From: Rossellomorea aquimaris TF-12
GTDB lineage: Bacteria > Bacillota > Bacilli > Bacillales > Bacillaceae_B
Direction: 5' to 3'
DNA length: 62,204 nt
NCBI RefSeq assembly: GCF_001648555.1
Contig: NZ_LQXM01000019.1
Span: 1-62,204, forward strand
Shown here: one piece after another, positions 20,042 to 32,852 of the stretch
Position numbering within the stretch: the stretch's first letter is position 1
Layout: each line of letters begins with the position of its first letter
Position numbers and translations under genes: made by a program
The notes under the pieces: generated by a model
Databases searched by the model: none
The model's input: the letters and a program-made list of their open reading frames with translations, nothing else
What the model was told of the DNA's origin: nothing

Positions 20042-20542
20042 ATGAGCAGCATTCTAGAACAAAAGAAACACATCGTTGGAGAAATCTCTGACAAACTAAA
20101 AAACAGTGTATCTACAATCGTTGTAGATTACCGTGGCCTAGACGTTTCCGAAGTAACTGAACTTCGTAAACAACTTCGTGAAGCTGGCATCGACTTCAAA
20201 GTGTACAAAAACACTATGGTACGTCGTGCTGCAGAAGAAGCTGGTCTTGAGGGGTTAAACGAATTCTTAACTGGACCTAACGCAATCGCGTTCAGTACAG
20301 AAGAAGTTGTTACACCTGCAAAGATCATTAACAGCTTTGCTAAAGAACACGAAGCGCTTGAAATTAAAGCGGGTGTCATTGAAGGAACACTTACTTCAGT
20401 TGAGGATGTTAAAGCAATCGCTGAACTTCCAAGCCGCGAAGGTCTTCTTTCTATGCTACTCAGCGTGCTTCAAGCACCAATGCGCAACTTTGCATTGGCT
20501 ACAAAAGCCGTTGCAGATCAAAAAGAAGAGCAAGGCGCGTAA
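20042..20542 (+). CDS. rplJ: Ribosomal protein L10
   Basis: Anchors L7/L12 dimers to the ribosome stalk. The 166-residue protein has the N-terminal rRNA-binding domain ([26 protein letters not shown] region, [20 protein letters not shown]) and a C-terminal helix ending QKEEQGA for L12 binding. ATG 20042 lies 7 nt after AGGAGG; ATG 20039 is 3 nt upstream. Expression is governed by the preceding L10 leader. Confidence 0.97.
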   Translation: MSSILEQKKHIVGEISDKLKNSVSTIVVDYRGLDVSEVTELRKQLREAGIDFKVYKNTMVRRAAEEAGLEGLNEFLTGPNAIAFSTEEVVTPAKIINSFAKEHEALEIKAGVIEGTLTSVEDVKAIAELPSREGLLSMLLSVLQAPMRNFALATKAVADQKEEQGA

Positions 20543-20601
20543 GTTAAAGCAAGTCGCTTAAATAAAAAACGAATTAAACACAACCAAGGAGGAAATTTAA
20601 A

Positions 20602-20961
20602 ATGAGTAAAGAGCAAATCATTGACGCAATTAAAGAAATGTCAGTTCTTGAATTAAACGATCTAGTTAAAGCAATCGAAGAAGAATTCGGAGTAACTGCT
20701 GCTGCACCTGTAGCTGTAGCTGCTGGTGGCGGAGACGCTGCTGCAGAACAAACTGAATTTGACTTAGTTCTTGAGAGCGCTGGATCTCAAAAAATCAAAG
20801 TTATCAAAGTTGTTCGTGAAATCACAGGTCTTGGACTTAAAGAAGCGAAAGAAATGGTTGATAACACTCCAAAAGCACTTAAAGAAGGTATTTCTAAAGA
20901 GGAAGCTGAAGAACTTAAAGCTAAACTTGAAGAAGTTGGAGCTGGCGTAGAAGTTAAGTAA
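20602..20961 (+). CDS. rplL: Ribosomal protein L7/L12
   Basis: The multi-copy stalk protein recruiting translational GTPases. The 119 residues comprise an N-terminal dimerisation domain, an Ala/Gly hinge ([17 protein letters not shown]) and the C-terminal factor-binding domain ([20 protein letters not shown]). It lies 59 nt after rplJ and ahead of a terminator. Confidence 0.98.
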   Translation: MSKEQIIDAIKEMSVLELNDLVKAIEEEFGVTAAAPVAVAAGGGDAAAEQTEFDLVLESAGSQKIKVIKVVREITGLGLKEAKEMVDNTPKALKEGISKEEAEELKAKLEEVGAGVEVK

Positions 20962-20972
20962 TAATTGTATAG

Positions 20973-21007
20973 AAGAAAAGCTCGCTAAGTAAGCGGGCTT
21001 TTTTCTT
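20973..21007 (+). terminator. Terminator after rplL
   Basis: AAAGCTCGCT and AGCGGGCTTT form a stem with loop AAGTA, followed by T-rich sequence. Confidence 0.85.
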
Positions 21008-21102
21008 GTCTAGTACAGATATCGAGGGAATCTTATGACCTATAAGGTGCAGAGATTTCTTGATGTCATACTTACTTAATTTTAATTGATGGAGATGATC
21101 TC

Positions 21103-21711
21103 ATGACGAACCATTATTATTCCCAGAAACCCGATGTGGAAAGTAACCCTCAAACCATTCAATTTGATTTGCGAGGACACTCATTCCGTTTTAAAACGGA
21201 TCAAGGAGTATTTTCAAAAAGAGAAGTTGATTTCGGATCGAGGTTGCTGATTGAAATGTTTAATTTACCTGAAATTGAGGGAGCGATTTTAGATGTGGGT
21301 TGTGGTTATGGCCCGATTGGTCTTTCAATAGCGAAAGATTATAATGAACGAAAAGTCCACATGATTGATGTAAACGAAAGAGCTGTATCATTAGCGAAGG
21401 AAAATGCTAGTGAGAACAAGGTTCTAAATAGTCACATCTATCAAAGTGATCTTTATTCAAACGTGGATGAAAAAAAGTTCGCCGCCATTCTAACGAACCC
21501 CCCAATACGAGCAGGAAAAGAAACGGTTCATTCAATCCTATCAACAAGCTATGATTATTTGGCGGATAATGGTGAATTGTGGGTTGTTATTCAAAAGAAG
21601 CAAGGTGCTCCATCAGCTATGGACAAAATGGAAGAATTGTTTTCAAATGTAGAAATAGTCGCTAGAAAAAAAGGTTACTATATCTTAAAATCAGTAAAAG
21701 AAATCCGTTGA
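21103..21711 (+). CDS. RsmC-like class I SAM methyltransferase (YbxB family)
   Basis: The 202 residues form one methyltransferase domain with the SAM loop ILDVGCGYGPIGLSIAK and the catalytic NPPIRAGK motif, typical of the RsmC/RlmG group that methylates guanosine N2 in rRNA. It is half the length of E. coli RsmC, as in other Bacillus. The location between rplL and rpoB is conserved. The precise rRNA target is not shown by the sequence. Confidence 0.9.
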   Translation: MTNHYYSQKPDVESNPQTIQFDLRGHSFRFKTDQGVFSKREVDFGSRLLIEMFNLPEIEGAILDVGCGYGPIGLSIAKDYNERKVHMIDVNERAVSLAKENASENKVLNSHIYQSDLYSNVDEKKFAAILTNPPIRAGKETVHSILSTSYDYLADNGELWVVIQKKQGAPSAMDKMEELFSNVEIVARKKGYYILKSVKEIR

Positions 21712-21736
21712 CGTAGCTTTAGTGCTATGATAACAT
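21708..21736 (+). promoter_or_regulatory. Possible rpoB promoter
   Basis: TTGACG (21708-21713) and TAACAT (21731-21736) with a 17-bp spacer overlap the end of the methyltransferase gene. A weak stem GGTTTT/AAAACC (21839-21856) followed by CTTTTTCTTTTT in the ~230-nt leader could act as an attenuator. Confidence 0.35.
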
Positions 21737-21943
21737 TATAAAATGCAAAAATATTATTTTCCGGTATTATGTCCATATGTATATATATTGGATTAATTGG
21801 AAAAGATTATAAAATAATAGTTCGTCATGTGAAAATGAGGTTTTATCATTAAAACCCTTTTTCTTTTTGTCTTGTGTAGACTAGTATTTCTACTATTAGA
21901 CATATAGACATTACCAAAACGCTTGATTTGAGGGGTGAATCAG

Positions 21944-24900
21944 TTGACAGGTCAACTAGTTCAGTATGGACGACACCGCCAACGCAGAAGTTTTGCGCGT
22001 ATCAGTGAAGTTTTAGAATTACCGAATTTAATCGAAATTCAAACTTCCTCGTATCAATGGTTTCTTGATGAGGGGTTAAGAGAAATGTTCCGTGACATTT
22101 CTCCGATTGAGGACTTCACTGGTAATCTCTCTTTAGAGTTCATTGATTATACTCTGGGAGATCCAAAGTACTCGGTGGAAGAATCAAAGGAAAGAGATGT
22201 AACTTACTCTGCGCCGCTTAGGGTGAAAGTCCGTCTTGTGAATAAGGAAACTGGAGAAGTGAAAGATCAAGACGTATTTATGGGTGATTTCCCATTAATG
22301 ACGGATACAGGTACTTTTGTCATTAATGGTGCTGAGCGCGTTATTGTATCTCAGCTAGTACGTTCGCCTAGTGTTTACTTTAGCGGAAAAGTAGATAAGA
22401 ACGGAAAGAAAGGGTTTACTGCTACCGTTATACCAAACCGCGGAGCTTGGCTTGAGTATGAAACAGATGCAAAAGATGTTGTGTATGTGCGAATTGATCG
22501 AACTCGCAAACTACCGGTAACGGTTCTTTTACGTGCCCTTGGGTTTGGCTCTGATCAAGAAATCATCGATTTAATCGGTGATAATGAGTACATTCGTAAC
22601 ACGCTCGAGAAGGACAACACGGAAGGTATCGACAAAGCATTGCTCGAAATTTATGAGCGTCTACGTCCAGGAGAGCCTCCTACTGTAGAAAATGCTAAAA
22701 GTTTACTCGTTTCACGTTTCTTTGATCCTAAGCGTTATGACTTAGCAAACGTTGGACGTTACAAAATGAACAAAAAGCTTGATATTAAGAATCGTTTATT
22801 TGGTCAAACTCTAGCAGAAACTCTAGCAGATCCGGAAACGGGAGAGATTCTAGCAGAGAAAGGCACGGTTCTTGACCGTCGTGCACTAGATAAGGTTATC
22901 CCTTACTTAGAAAAAGGCATTGGATTTAAAAACTACCAACAGTCTGGCGGCGTATTAGAGGAAGACGTAGTTCTTCAGTCTATTAAAATTTACTCTCCTA
23001 ATGAAGAGGGAGAGTTTGAAATCAATGTAATCAGTAATGCGTATGTAGAAGAAGAAGTTAAGTACATCACACCGGCTGATATCATTTCTTCTATTTCTTA
23101 CTTCTTCAATTTATTACATGGAGTAGGATTAACAGATGATATCGACCACTTAGGTAACCGTCGTTTACGTTCGGTTGGTGAGTTGTTACAAAACCAATTC
23201 CGTATCGGTCTGTCTCGTATGGAACGTGTGGTTCGCGAAAGAATGTCTATTCAAGATACGAATACCATCACTCCACAACAACTGATTAACATTCGTCCTG
23301 TAATTGCTTCAATTAAAGAGTTCTTTGGAAGCTCTCAGTTATCTCAATTTATGGATCAAACGAATCCTCTTGCTGAGTTAACGCATAAGCGTCGACTTTC
23401 TGCCTTAGGACCTGGTGGATTAACACGTGAACGTGCTGGGTTTGAAGTGCGTGACGTTCATTACTCTCACTATGGTCGTATGTGTCCGATTGAAACTCCT
23501 GAGGGACCAAACATTGGACTTATCAACTCACTTTCCTCATTTGCGAAAGTGAATAAATTTGGTTTTATTGAAACACCGTATCGTCGTGTTGACCCTGATT
23601 CAGGGAAAGTAACGAATCGTATCGATTACTTAACAGCAGATGAAGAAGACAACTATGTAGTAGCACAAGCAAACGCGCGTCTTGGTGACGACGGCGCTTT
23701 CCTTGATGAGGAAGTCATCGCTCGTTTCCGTGGTGAAAACACGGTCATTAAGCGTGAACGTCTTGACTACATGGATGTATCTCCTAAACAAGTAGTATCA
23801 GCTGCGACAGCGTGTATTCCTTTCTTAGAGAACGATGACTCTAACCGTGCACTAATGGGAGCGAACATGCAACGTCAAGCAGTACCGTTGATGAATCCTG
23901 AATCTCCAATCGTCGGAACAGGTATGGAACACGTATCTGCGAAAGACTCTGGTGCCGCAGTGATTTGTAAACATGAAGGTATTGTAGAAAAGGTTGAAGC
24001 GAAACAAGTTTGGGTACGCCGAGTACAAGAAATCGATGGTCAAGAAGTAAGAGGCGACATCGATAAGTACCGTATGCAAAAATTCATCCGTTCGAACCAG
24101 GGAACTTGTTATAACCAACGTCCAATCGTCAGTGAAGGCGACCGTGTTGTTAAAGGAGAAATTCTTGCAGATGGTCCTTCAATGGAAAAAGGTGAATTAG
24201 CCTTAGGACGAAACGTTATGGTTGGATTCATGACTTGGGACGGTTACAACTATGAAGATGCGATCATCATGAGTGAACGTCTTGTAAAAGACGATGTATA
24301 TACTTCTATTCATATTGAAGAATATGAGTCCGAGTCTCGTGATACGAAATTAGGACCTGAAGAAATCACTCGTGATATTCCAAACGTTGGGGAAGATGCG
24401 CTTCGCAATCTTGACGAACGTGGAATCATTCGTATCGGGGCAGAAGTAAAAGACGGCGATTTACTAGTAGGTAAGGTAACACCTAAAGGAGTAACTGAGC
24501 TAACGGCTGAAGAACGTTTATTACATGCGATTTTCGGTGAAAAAGCTCGTGAAGTTAGAGATACATCTCTACGCGTACCACACGGTGGCGGAGGAATTAT
24601 CTTAGACGTTAAAGTTTTCAATCGTGAAGATGGCGACGAATTACCTCCAGGTGTTAACCAGCTTGTTCGTGTTTACATTGTTCAGAAACGTAAAATTTCT
24701 GAAGGTGACAAGATGGCTGGTCGTCACGGTAACAAAGGTGTTATCTCAAGAATCTTACCTGAAGAAGACATGCCGTTCTTACCGGACGGAACTCCAATCG
24801 ATATCATGTTGAATCCTCTAGGGGTACCATCACGTATGAATATCGGGCAGGTGTTAGAGCTTCACTTAGGTATGGCAGCAAGGTATTTAGGTATTCATGT

Positions 24901-25501
24901 TGCTTCACCAGTATTTGATGGAGCACGTGAAGAAGATGTATGGTCAACAATTGAAGAAGCAGGTATGGCAAGAGATGCCAAAACCGTTCTTTATGATGGT
25001 AGATCAGGTGAACCATTCGATAACCGAGTGTCTGTTGGTATCATGTATATGATCAAGCTAGCTCACATGGTTGACGATAAACTTCACGCTCGTTCTACTG
25101 GTCCATACTCACTTGTTACGCAACAACCATTGGGTGGTAAAGCTCAATTCGGTGGACAGCGTTTTGGTGAGATGGAGGTTTGGGCACTTGAAGCTTATGG
25201 TGCCGCGTATACATTGCAAGAAATCCTAACCGTTAAATCCGATGACGTTGTTGGTCGTGTGAAAACATACGAAGCCATCGTTAAAGGTGAAAACGTCCCT
25301 GAGCCTGGTGTTCCAGAATCCTTCAAGGTTCTGATTAAAGAACTTCAAAGTTTAGGTATGGATGTTAAGATCCTCTCAAGTAACGAAGAAGAAATTGAAA
25401 TGCGTGACTTAGAGGATGAAGAAGAAGTGCAACAAGCAGATACATTAAATATCTCTGAATCTAATGAGCAAGCGTCTGAGACAGTTGGGTCAAAAGAATA
25501 A
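21944..25501 (+). CDS. rpoB: RNA polymerase beta subunit
   Basis: The 1185-residue beta subunit starts [20 protein letters not shown] at TTG 21944, the start conserved in Bacillus, with GAGGGGTG upstream; a GTG at 21935 is less likely. The rifampicin region ([13 protein letters not shown] through [13 protein letters not shown], roughly residues 459-495) carries the ordinary sensitive residues. [11 protein letters not shown] and [28 protein letters not shown] motifs are intact. The C-terminus has the acidic tail usual in Bacillus. Confidence 0.99.
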   Translation: MTGQLVQYGRHRQRRSFARISEVLELPNLIEIQTSSYQWFLDEGLREMFRDISPIEDFTGNLSLEFIDYTLGDPKYSVEESKERDVTYSAPLRVKVRLVNKETGEVKDQDVFMGDFPLMTDTGTFVINGAERVIVSQLVRSPSVYFSGKVDKNGKKGFTATVIPNRGAWLEYETDAKDVVYVRIDRTRKLPVTVLLRALGFGSDQEIIDLIGDNEYIRNTLEKDNTEGIDKALLEIYERLRPGEPPTVENAKSLLVSRFFDPKRYDLANVGRYKMNKKLDIKNRLFGQTLAETLADPETGEILAEKGTVLDRRALDKVIPYLEKGIGFKNYQQSGGVLEEDVVLQSIKIYSPNEEGEFEINVISNAYVEEEVKYITPADIISSISYFFNLLHGVGLTDDIDHLGNRRLRSVGELLQNQFRIGLSRMERVVRERMSIQDTNTITPQQLINIRPVIASIKEFFGSSQLSQFMDQTNPLAELTHKRRLSALGPGGLTRERAGFEVRDVHYSHYGRMCPIETPEGPNIGLINSLSSFAKVNKFGFIETPYRRVDPDSGKVTNRIDYLTADEEDNYVVAQANARLGDDGAFLDEEVIARFRGENTVIKRERLDYMDVSPKQVVSAATACIPFLENDDSNRALMGANMQRQAVPLMNPESPIVGTGMEHVSAKDSGAAVICKHEGIVEKVEAKQVWVRRVQEIDGQEVRGDIDKYRMQKFIRSNQGTCYNQRPIVSEGDRVVKGEILADGPSMEKGELALGRNVMVGFMTWDGYNYEDAIIMSERLVKDDVYTSIHIEEYESESRDTKLGPEEITRDIPNVGEDALRNLDERGIIRIGAEVKDGDLLVGKVTPKGVTELTAEERLLHAIFGEKAREVRDTSLRVPHGGGGIILDVKVFNREDGDELPPGVNQLVRVYIVQKRKISEGDKMAGRHGNKGVISRILPEEDMPFLPDGTPIDIMLNPLGVPSRMNIGQVLELHLGMAARYLGIHVASPVFDGAREEDVWSTIEEAGMARDAKTVLYDGRSGEPFDNRVSVGIMYMIKLAHMVDDKLHARSTGPYSLVTQQPLGGKAQFGGQRFGEMEVWALEAYGAAYTLQEILTVKSDDVVGRVKTYEAIVKGENVPEPGVPESFKVLIKELQSLGMDVKILSSNEEEIEMRDLEDEEEVQQADTLNISESNEQASETVGSKE

Positions 25502-25552
25502 ATTTAGAGCAATTAGGGTTAGAGCCTGTAGATTAAAAGGGAGGTAGGCCCC

Positions 25553-28500
25553 TTGCTAGATGTAAACAATTTTGAGTATATGAAGATTGGTTTAGCTTCC
25601 CCCGATAAGATCCGTTCGTGGTCTTTCGGGGAGGTTAAAAAACCAGAGACAATTAACTATCGTACATTAAAACCAGAAAAAGATGGTTTGTTCTGTGAAC
25701 GTATTTTTGGTCCTACAAAGGACTGGGAATGTCACTGTGGAAAATACAAGCGTGTACGTTATAAAGGCGTAGTTTGTGACCGCTGTGGTGTTGAAGTAAC
25801 AAAAGCTAAAGTTCGTCGTGAACGTATGGGTCACATTGAACTAGCAGCTCCTGTATCACACATCTGGTACTTCAAAGGGATTCCAAGCCGTATGGGACTT
25901 GTTTTAGACATGTCTCCTCGTGCTTTAGAAGAAGTTATTTACTTCGCTTCCTATGTTGTAACAGAGCCTGGTGACACGGCTCTTGAAAGAAAACAACTTC
26001 TTTCTGAAAAAGAGTACCGTGCGTATCGCGAGAAATATGGAGTGAAATTCCATGCTGCAATGGGTGCTGAAGCGATTAAAAAGCTTCTTCAAGATATTGA
26101 CCTGGATAAAGAAGCTGAATTTTTAAAAGAAGAATTAAAAACAGCTCAAGGTCAACGTCGTACTCGTGCAATTAAACGTCTAGAAGTGGTGGAGTCTTTC
26201 AGAAACTCAGGAAATGATCCGGATTGGATGATTCTTGACGTATTACCTGTTATTCCTCCAGAACTTCGTCCGATGGTTCAGCTTGATGGTGGGCGTTTTG
26301 CTACATCTGACTTGAATGATTTATATCGTCGAGTAATTAACCGTAACAACCGTTTAAAACGTTTATTAGACCTTGGTGCGCCAAGCATCATTGTTCAAAA
26401 TGAGAAGCGTATGCTTCAAGAAGCGGTCGATGCTTTAATTGATAATGGTCGACGTGGCCGTCCAGTAACTGGTCCGGGTAACCGTCCATTAAAATCCCTT
26501 TCTCATATGCTTAAAGGGAAGCAAGGTCGTTTCCGTCAAAACCTTCTTGGTAAACGTGTTGACTATTCTGGTCGTTCTGTAATCGTTGTTGGACCTAACC
26601 TTAAGATGTACCAATGTGGACTTCCTAAAGAAATGGCTCTTGAATTATTCAAACCATTTGTTATGAAGGAACTCGTTGAAAAAGGATTGGCACACAACAT
26701 TAAGAGTGCAAAACGCAAGATTGAACGCGTACAACCAGAAGTATGGGATGTATTAGAAGGGGTTATTAAAGAACATCCAGTTCTTCTTAACCGTGCACCT
26801 ACTCTTCACAGACTTGGTATTCAAGCATTTGAACCAACACTAGTTGAAGGAAGAGCCATTCGTCTTCATCCACTAGTATGTACTGCATACAACGCGGATT
26901 TTGATGGTGACCAAATGGCGGTACACGTACCGTTATCTTCTGAAGCACAAGCTGAAGCACGTATGCTAATGCTTGCTGCTCAAAACATCCTTAATCCGAA
27001 AGATGGGAAACCAGTTGTTACACCATCTCAGGATATGGTACTAGGTAACTACTATTTAACTCTTGAACGTGAAAATGCTGTTGGTGAAGGAATGATCTTC
27101 AATGATGCAAATGAAGTCATCCTTGCATATCAAAATGGTTATGTACACTTGCATACCCGTATTGCCATCCATGCAAGCACCATCAACAACAAAACGTTCA
27201 CTGAGAAGCAAAATAGCCAGTTATTATTAACAACGGTAGGTAAAGTAATCTTTAACGAGATCTTACCGGATACATTCCCGTTCATTAACGAACCAACAAG
27301 AACGAACTTGGAAGTTGCGACTCCTGAGAACTATTTTGTTGATCCGTCAACGAATGTTAAAGAAGTATTCCAAAACCGTGAGTTAATTAACCCGTTCAAA
27401 AAAGGTTTCTTAGGGAATATCATCGCTGAAGTGTTCAAGAAGTTTGCCATCACTGAAACCTCTCGTATGCTTGATAAGATGAAGGACCTAGGATTCAAAT
27501 ATTCTACAAAAGCAGGTATTACAGTAGGTATCGCAGATATCGTAGTACTAGCTGAAAAAGAAGAAATCTTAATTGAAGCACAAAGTAAAGTAGATAACGT
27601 ATTAAAGCAATTTAAGCGTGGTCTAATTACAGAGGATGAAAGATACGATCGTGTTATCTCCATCTGGAGTGCTGCTAAAGATACAATTCAAGGTAAATTA
27701 ATGGCGACATTAGACAAACGTAACCCCATCTTCATGATGAGTGACTCAGGTGCCCGTGGTAACGCATCTAACTTTACTCAGTTGGCTGGTATGCGTGGAC
27801 TAATGGCCAATCCGGCTGGTCGTATCATTGAATTACCGATCAAATCAAGTTTCCGTGAAGGTTTAACGGTACTTGAATACTTCATCTCTACACATGGTGC
27901 TCGTAAAGGTCTTGCCGATACAGCACTGAAAACAGCTGACTCAGGTTACTTAACTCGTCGTCTTGTTGATGTGGCTCAAGATGTTATCGTACGTGAAGAA
28001 GATTGTGGAACCGATCGTGGTCTACTAGTTGGATCAATTAAAGATGGTACGGAAATTATCGAACCACTTGAAGAACGTCTACTTGGTCGTTATTCACGTA
28101 AAACATTGCGTCACCCTCAAACCGATGAAATTATTATCACTGAGAACCAGCTGATTACAGAAGATCTGGCTAAGACGATCATCGATGCTGGAGTGGAACA
28201 TGTTTCAATCCGTTCTGCATTCACATGTAACACCAGACATGGTGTTTGTGAGAAGTGTTATGGTACGAACTTAGCAACCGGTCAAAAAGTAGAAGTAGGA
28301 GAAGCAGTTGGTATTATCGCTGCACAATCCATCGGGGAACCTGGTACACAGTTAACAATGCGTACGTTCCATACAGGTGGGGTTGCAGGAGACGATATCA
28401 CTCAAGGTTTACCGCGTATCCAAGAGATCTTCGAAGCGCGTAATCCTAAAGGGCAAGCTGTTATCTCTGAAATGGATGGTGTCATCACTTCAATTAGTGA

Positions 28501-29152
28501 AGGAAAAGACCGCCAATACGAGATTACCGTTCAGGGTGATGTAGAGTCTAGAAACTACACAGCACCATACACAGCCCGTTTGAAATTTGCTGTTAACGAC
28601 AAAGTAGCTCGTGGTCAAGAAATCACTGAAGGTTCCATCGATCCAAAAGAACTTTTAAAAGTAAGAGACGTTTCAGCCGTTCAAGAATACCTGCTGCGTG
28701 AAGTACAAAAGGTATACCGTATGCAAGGGGTTGAAATTGGTGATAAGCACGTTGAAGTAATGGTTCGTCAAATGCTACGTAAAGTTCGTGTCATTGATGC
28801 AGGTGAAACAGAAGTACTGCCTGGTACTCTGATGGATATCCATCAATTTAGAGACGCGAATGAAGGTGCATTACTCAAAGGAAGACTTCCAGCGACAGGT
28901 CGCCCTGTACTGCTTGGAATTACAAAAGCTTCCCTTGAAACGGATTCCTTCTTATCTGCAGCATCATTCCAGGAAACAACTCGTGTGTTAACGGACGCTG
29001 CAATTAAAGGAAAACGTGATGAACTACTAGGATTGAAAGAAAATGTTATCATTGGTAAACTGGTACCTGCAGGTACAGGAATGCAACGTTACCGCAAGGC
29101 GGAGCCAGTATTAGCAGAAGATACTAGTGAAGAAACAGTAACAGTAGAGTAA
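25553..29152 (+). CDS. rpoC: RNA polymerase beta' subunit
   Basis: The 1199-residue subunit has the N-terminal zinc site (C60, C62, C75, C78), the catalytic [10 protein letters not shown] motif near residues 447-456 that binds Mg2+, a second zinc region ([19 protein letters not shown]) and trigger-loop motifs such as [19 protein letters not shown] 25553 is the start after GGGAGG; homologues begin [10 protein letters not shown]. Lies 51 nt after rpoB and before a long terminator. Confidence 0.99.
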   Translation: MLDVNNFEYMKIGLASPDKIRSWSFGEVKKPETINYRTLKPEKDGLFCERIFGPTKDWECHCGKYKRVRYKGVVCDRCGVEVTKAKVRRERMGHIELAAPVSHIWYFKGIPSRMGLVLDMSPRALEEVIYFASYVVTEPGDTALERKQLLSEKEYRAYREKYGVKFHAAMGAEAIKKLLQDIDLDKEAEFLKEELKTAQGQRRTRAIKRLEVVESFRNSGNDPDWMILDVLPVIPPELRPMVQLDGGRFATSDLNDLYRRVINRNNRLKRLLDLGAPSIIVQNEKRMLQEAVDALIDNGRRGRPVTGPGNRPLKSLSHMLKGKQGRFRQNLLGKRVDYSGRSVIVVGPNLKMYQCGLPKEMALELFKPFVMKELVEKGLAHNIKSAKRKIERVQPEVWDVLEGVIKEHPVLLNRAPTLHRLGIQAFEPTLVEGRAIRLHPLVCTAYNADFDGDQMAVHVPLSSEAQAEARMLMLAAQNILNPKDGKPVVTPSQDMVLGNYYLTLERENAVGEGMIFNDANEVILAYQNGYVHLHTRIAIHASTINNKTFTEKQNSQLLLTTVGKVIFNEILPDTFPFINEPTRTNLEVATPENYFVDPSTNVKEVFQNRELINPFKKGFLGNIIAEVFKKFAITETSRMLDKMKDLGFKYSTKAGITVGIADIVVLAEKEEILIEAQSKVDNVLKQFKRGLITEDERYDRVISIWSAAKDTIQGKLMATLDKRNPIFMMSDSGARGNASNFTQLAGMRGLMANPAGRIIELPIKSSFREGLTVLEYFISTHGARKGLADTALKTADSGYLTRRLVDVAQDVIVREEDCGTDRGLLVGSIKDGTEIIEPLEERLLGRYSRKTLRHPQTDEIIITENQLITEDLAKTIIDAGVEHVSIRSAFTCNTRHGVCEKCYGTNLATGQKVEVGEAVGIIAAQSIGEPGTQLTMRTFHTGGVAGDDITQGLPRIQEIFEARNPKGQAVISEMDGVITSISEGKDRQYEITVQGDVESRNYTAPYTARLKFAVNDKVARGQEITEGSIDPKELLKVRDVSAVQEYLLREVQKVYRMQGVEIGDKHVEVMVRQMLRKVRVIDAGETEVLPGTLMDIHQFRDANEGALLKGRLPATGRPVLLGITKASLETDSFLSAASFQETTRVLTDAAIKGKRDELLGLKENVIIGKLVPAGTGMQRYRKAEPVLAEDTSEETVTVE

Positions 29153-29158
29153 TCTAAT

Positions 29159-29216
29159 AAGGCTAGCTCTTAGACGGTTTGGTTCATAATCGAATGAGTC
29201 TAAGAGTTAGCTTTTA
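29159..29216 (+). terminator. Terminator after rpoC
   Basis: GCTAGCTCTTAGAC (29162-29175) pairs almost perfectly with GTCTAAGAGTTAGC (29198-29211), followed by TTTTATAAA. A 22-nt loop and 14-bp stem. Confidence 0.85.
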
Positions 29217-29235
29217 TAAATCTTTCATTCTTGTG

Positions 29236-29264
29236 TTGACATAAGAAATTTAAGATGATAATAT
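29236..29264 (+). promoter_or_regulatory. Promoter of the str operon (rplGB-rpsL-rpsG-fusA-tuf)
   Basis: TTGACA (29236-29241), 17 bp, TAATAT (29259-29264), directly after the rpoC terminator. Confidence 0.8.
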
Positions 29265-29311
29265 ATTCAAGGTTGCTCCTATTAATAACCTGTTACTTTG
29301 GAGGATATGAA

Positions 29312-29560
29312 ATGTCTTATGAAAAAGTATCGCAGGCCAAAGAAATTATTGTAGGGACAAAGCAAGCAGTGAAAGCTCTGAAAACAGGTCATGTACTAGA
29401 AGTTGTTATCGCGGAAGATGCTGACCCAAAAGTAACGACCAAGGTAGTGCAGGCTGCTAATGATCTTGAAGTACCGGTAGTCAAAGTGGACTCAATGAAG
29501 AAGCTTGGAAAATCGTGCGGAATAGATGTTGGAGCAGCAGCTGTTGCGATTATACAGTAA
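29312..29560 (+). CDS. rplGB: L7Ae-family K-turn-binding protein (YbxF)
   Basis: An 82-residue member of the L7Ae/L30e family that binds kink-turn RNA in B. subtilis (YbxF). The core [20 protein letters not shown] and [17 protein letters not shown] segments are intact. ATG 29312 follows TTGGAGG; a longer in-frame reading from 29255 would start inside the promoter -10 region and is rejected. It heads the str operon, 100 nt before rpsL. Confidence 0.92.
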   Translation: MSYEKVSQAKEIIVGTKQAVKALKTGHVLEVVIAEDADPKVTTKVVQAANDLEVPVVKVDSMKKLGKSCGIDVGAAAVAIIQ

Positions 29561-29642
29561 AATAGTTTTTGTAGAAACTATCTGCAAAAACTTTACTTTT
29601 ACCCAAAAATGAACCACCTGGATGTGTGGGCTTACCAATTAA

Positions 29643-30083
<441 letters not shown>

Positions 30084-30123
30084 TATAAAATAAATTAATT
30101 TCTCATTGAAAGGAGGAAATCAC

Positions 30124-30594
30124 ATGCCACGTAAAGGTCCTGTAGCAAAAAGAGACGTTTTACCTGATCCAATGTACAATTCTAAATTAGTTACTCGTTT
30201 AATCAACAAAATCATGATTGACGGTAAAAGAGGTAAAGCTCAAAAGAAATTATACGCAGCGTTTGATTTAATCAGCGAGCGTTCAGGTAAAGATGCAATG
30301 GAAGTATTTGATGCAGCTTTAAAAAATATCATGCCGGTATTAGAGGTTAAAGCTCGTCGTGTTGGTGGATCTAACTACCAAGTACCAGTTGAGGTACGTC
30401 CAGAGCGTCGTACTACATTAGGTCTTCGTTGGTTAGTAAACTACTCTCGTCTTCGCGGTGAAAAGACAATGGAAGAGCGTTTAGCTAACGAAATTCTTGA
30501 TGCAGCTAACAACACTGGAGCTTCTGTTAAGAAGCGTGAAGATACACATAAGATGGCTGAAGCGAACAAAGCGTTTGCTCACTATCGTTGGTAA
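30124..30594 (+). CDS. rpsG: Ribosomal protein S7
   Basis: Nucleates assembly of the 30S head by binding the 3' domain of 16S rRNA. The 156 residues include [26 protein letters not shown] and the C-terminal [18 protein letters not shown] 30124 lies after AAAGGAGG; an in-frame ATG at 30106 is inside that leader and is not favoured. Confidence 0.98.
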   Translation: MPRKGPVAKRDVLPDPMYNSKLVTRLINKIMIDGKRGKAQKKLYAAFDLISERSGKDAMEVFDAALKNIMPVLEVKARRVGGSNYQVPVEVRPERRTTLGLRWLVNYSRLRGEKTMEERLANEILDAANNTGASVKKREDTHKMAEANKAFAHYRW

Positions 30595-30645
30595 TCTTTA
30601 AAATAACAAACAACCTATACCCATATAAGGAAGGAGAAAGACCAC

Positions 30646-32724
30646 ATGCCTAGAGAGTTCTCCTTAGAAAACACTCGTAATATCGGTATCATGGCTCACA
30701 TCGATGCTGGTAAAACTACTGCAACTGAGCGTATCCTATTTTATACAGGCCGTATCCATAAAATTGGAGAAACTCATGAAGGTGCTTCTCAAATGGACTG
30801 GATGGAGCAAGAGCAAGAACGTGGTATCACAATCACTTCTGCTGCGACAACAGCCCAATGGAAAGGCCATCGTATTAACATCATTGATACACCAGGACAC
30901 GTAGACTTCACTGTTGAAGTTGAACGTTCTCTTCGTGTACTTGATGGTGCAGTAGCAGTTCTTGATGCTCAATCTGGTGTTGAGCCTCAAACTGAAACAG
31001 TTTGGCGCCAAGCAACAACATACGGGGTTCCTCGTGTTGTGTTCGTTAACAAAATGGACAAAATCGGTGCTGACTTCCTTTACTCTGTAGGTACACTACA
31101 TGAGCGTTTACAAGCTAATGCACATCCAATTCAGCTTCCAATCGGAGCTGAGGATGATTTCGAAGGTATCATCGACTTAGTAGAAATGAAAGCTTACTTC
31201 TATGAAGATGACCTTGGAACTCGTGCTGAAGCTCGTGACATTCCTGAAGAGTACCAAGATCAAGCTGAAGAATACCGTGGAAAGTTAATTGAAGCTGTAT
31301 CTGAACTTGATGAAGAGTTAATGATGAAATACCTAGAAGGTGAAGAGCTTTCTAATGAAGAGATCAAAGCAGCTATTCGTGCAGCTACACTAACTGTTGA
31401 GTTTTACCCAGTAGTTTGTGGATCAGCCTTCAAAAACAAAGGTGTTCAATTATTGATTGACGCAGTAATTGATTACCTACCAGCACCAACAGATGTTGAA
31501 GACATCAAAGGTTTCGTACCTGAGACTGAAGAAGAGGTTACTCGTCCATCAACTGACGACGCTCCTTTCTCTGCTTTAGCATTCAAGGTTGCAACTGACC
31601 CTTATGTTGGTAAGCTAACATTCTTCCGTGTGTACTCTGGAACATTAGATTCTGGTTCATACGTAAGAAACTCTTCTAAAGGTAAACGTGAGCGTGTGGG
31701 ACGTATCCTGCAAATGCACGCTAACTCTCGTGAAGAGATCTCTACTGTATATGCTGGAGACATTGCAGCTGCAGTTGGTCTGAAAGATACTAGTACTGGA
31801 GATACACTATGTGATGAAAAGAGTCTTGTTATCTTAGAATCAATGGTATTCCCAGAGCCGGTTATCTCTTTATCTGTTGAGCCTAAATCAAAAGCTGACC
31901 AAGATAAAATGACTACTGCTCTACAAAAACTTCAAGAGGAAGATCCAACTTTCCGTGCGCATACTGACCAAGAAACAGGTCAAGTAATCATTGCCGGTAT
32001 GGGTGAGCTGCACTTAGATATCATCGTTGACCGTATGAAACGTGAATTCAAAGTAGAAGCAAACGTAGGTGCTCCTCAAGTATCTTACCGTGAAACTTTC
32101 CGTGATACGGCTAAAGTTGAAGGTAAGTTCGCTCGTCAATCTGGTGGACGTGGACAATTCGGACACGTTTGGATCGAGTTCTCTCCTAATGAAGAAGGAA
32201 AAGGATTCGAATTCGAGAACGGTATTGTCGGTGGTGTAGTTCCTCGTGAATACATCCCAGCAGTACAAGCTGGTTTAGCAGACGCTTTAGAAAATGGTGT
32301 CCTAGCTGGTTTCCCACTTGTTGATGTTAAAGCAAGATTATTCGATGGATCGTACCATGATGTTGACTCCTCTGAGATGGCGTTTAAAATCGCTGCATCA
32401 ATGGCACTTAAGAATGCAGCTTCTAAATGTAAGCCTGTAATCTTAGAGCCAATGATGAAGGTAGAGGTTGTTATCCCTGAGGAATACCTTGGAGATATCA
32501 TGGGTGACGTTACTTCTCGTCGTGGTCGTGTAGAAGGTATGGAAGCACGCGGTAACGCTCAAGTTGTTAAAGCGTTCGTACCACTTTCTGAAATGTTTGG
32601 ATATGCAACATCTCTTCGTTCTAACACACAAGGACGTGGAACATACTCCATGCACTTCGATCACTATGAAGAAGTACCAAAATCAATTTCAGAAGAAATC
32701 ATCAAAAAAAATAAAGGTGAATAA
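30646..32724 (+). CDS. fusA: Elongation factor G
   Basis: The translocase GTPase of 692 residues. G motifs: AHIDAGKTT near residue 17, DTPGHVDF near 81, NKMDKIG near 135. Domains II-V follow, with the domain IV segment [19 protein letters not shown] and a C-terminal [15 protein letters not shown]. Downstream of rpsG by 51 nt with AAGGAGA. Confidence 0.99.
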   Translation: MPREFSLENTRNIGIMAHIDAGKTTATERILFYTGRIHKIGETHEGASQMDWMEQEQERGITITSAATTAQWKGHRINIIDTPGHVDFTVEVERSLRVLDGAVAVLDAQSGVEPQTETVWRQATTYGVPRVVFVNKMDKIGADFLYSVGTLHERLQANAHPIQLPIGAEDDFEGIIDLVEMKAYFYEDDLGTRAEARDIPEEYQDQAEEYRGKLIEAVSELDEELMMKYLEGEELSNEEIKAAIRAATLTVEFYPVVCGSAFKNKGVQLLIDAVIDYLPAPTDVEDIKGFVPETEEEVTRPSTDDAPFSALAFKVATDPYVGKLTFFRVYSGTLDSGSYVRNSSKGKRERVGRILQMHANSREEISTVYAGDIAAAVGLKDTSTGDTLCDEKSLVILESMVFPEPVISLSVEPKSKADQDKMTTALQKLQEEDPTFRAHTDQETGQVIIAGMGELHLDIIVDRMKREFKVEANVGAPQVSYRETFRDTAKVEGKFARQSGGRGQFGHVWIEFSPNEEGKGFEFENGIVGGVVPREYIPAVQAGLADALENGVLAGFPLVDVKARLFDGSYHDVDSSEMAFKIAASMALKNAASKCKPVILEPMMKVEVVIPEEYLGDIMGDVTSRRGRVEGMEARGNAQVVKAFVPLSEMFGYATSLRSNTQGRGTYSMHFDHYEEVPKSISEEIIKKNKGE

Positions 32725-32772
32725 TTGATTTATTCGCTTTTATAAAGTATAAATACTATTGTAAGCAATTGT

Positions 32773-32806
32773 TGTTTCAGAGGTGGTTTTAACTATCTCT
32801 GAAACA
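32773..32806 (+). promoter_or_regulatory. Perfect inverted repeat in the fusA-tuf spacer
   Basis: TGTTTCAGAG (32773-32782) and CTCTGAAACA (32797-32806) form a 10-bp perfect stem with a 14-nt loop. There is no T-run after it, so it is not an ordinary terminator; it may be a processing or stability element of the tuf mRNA. Confidence 0.5.
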
Positions 32807-32852
32807 TCCCAAAATATACTTATTTTCTTTAAAATTAAAGGAGGATTTTCAA

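Noticed and set aside
21944..29152. Rifampicin-resistance changes in rpoB
   Set aside because: The cluster [13 protein letters not shown] to [13 protein letters not shown] has the ordinary sensitive residues, and S12 also carries its ordinary lysines.
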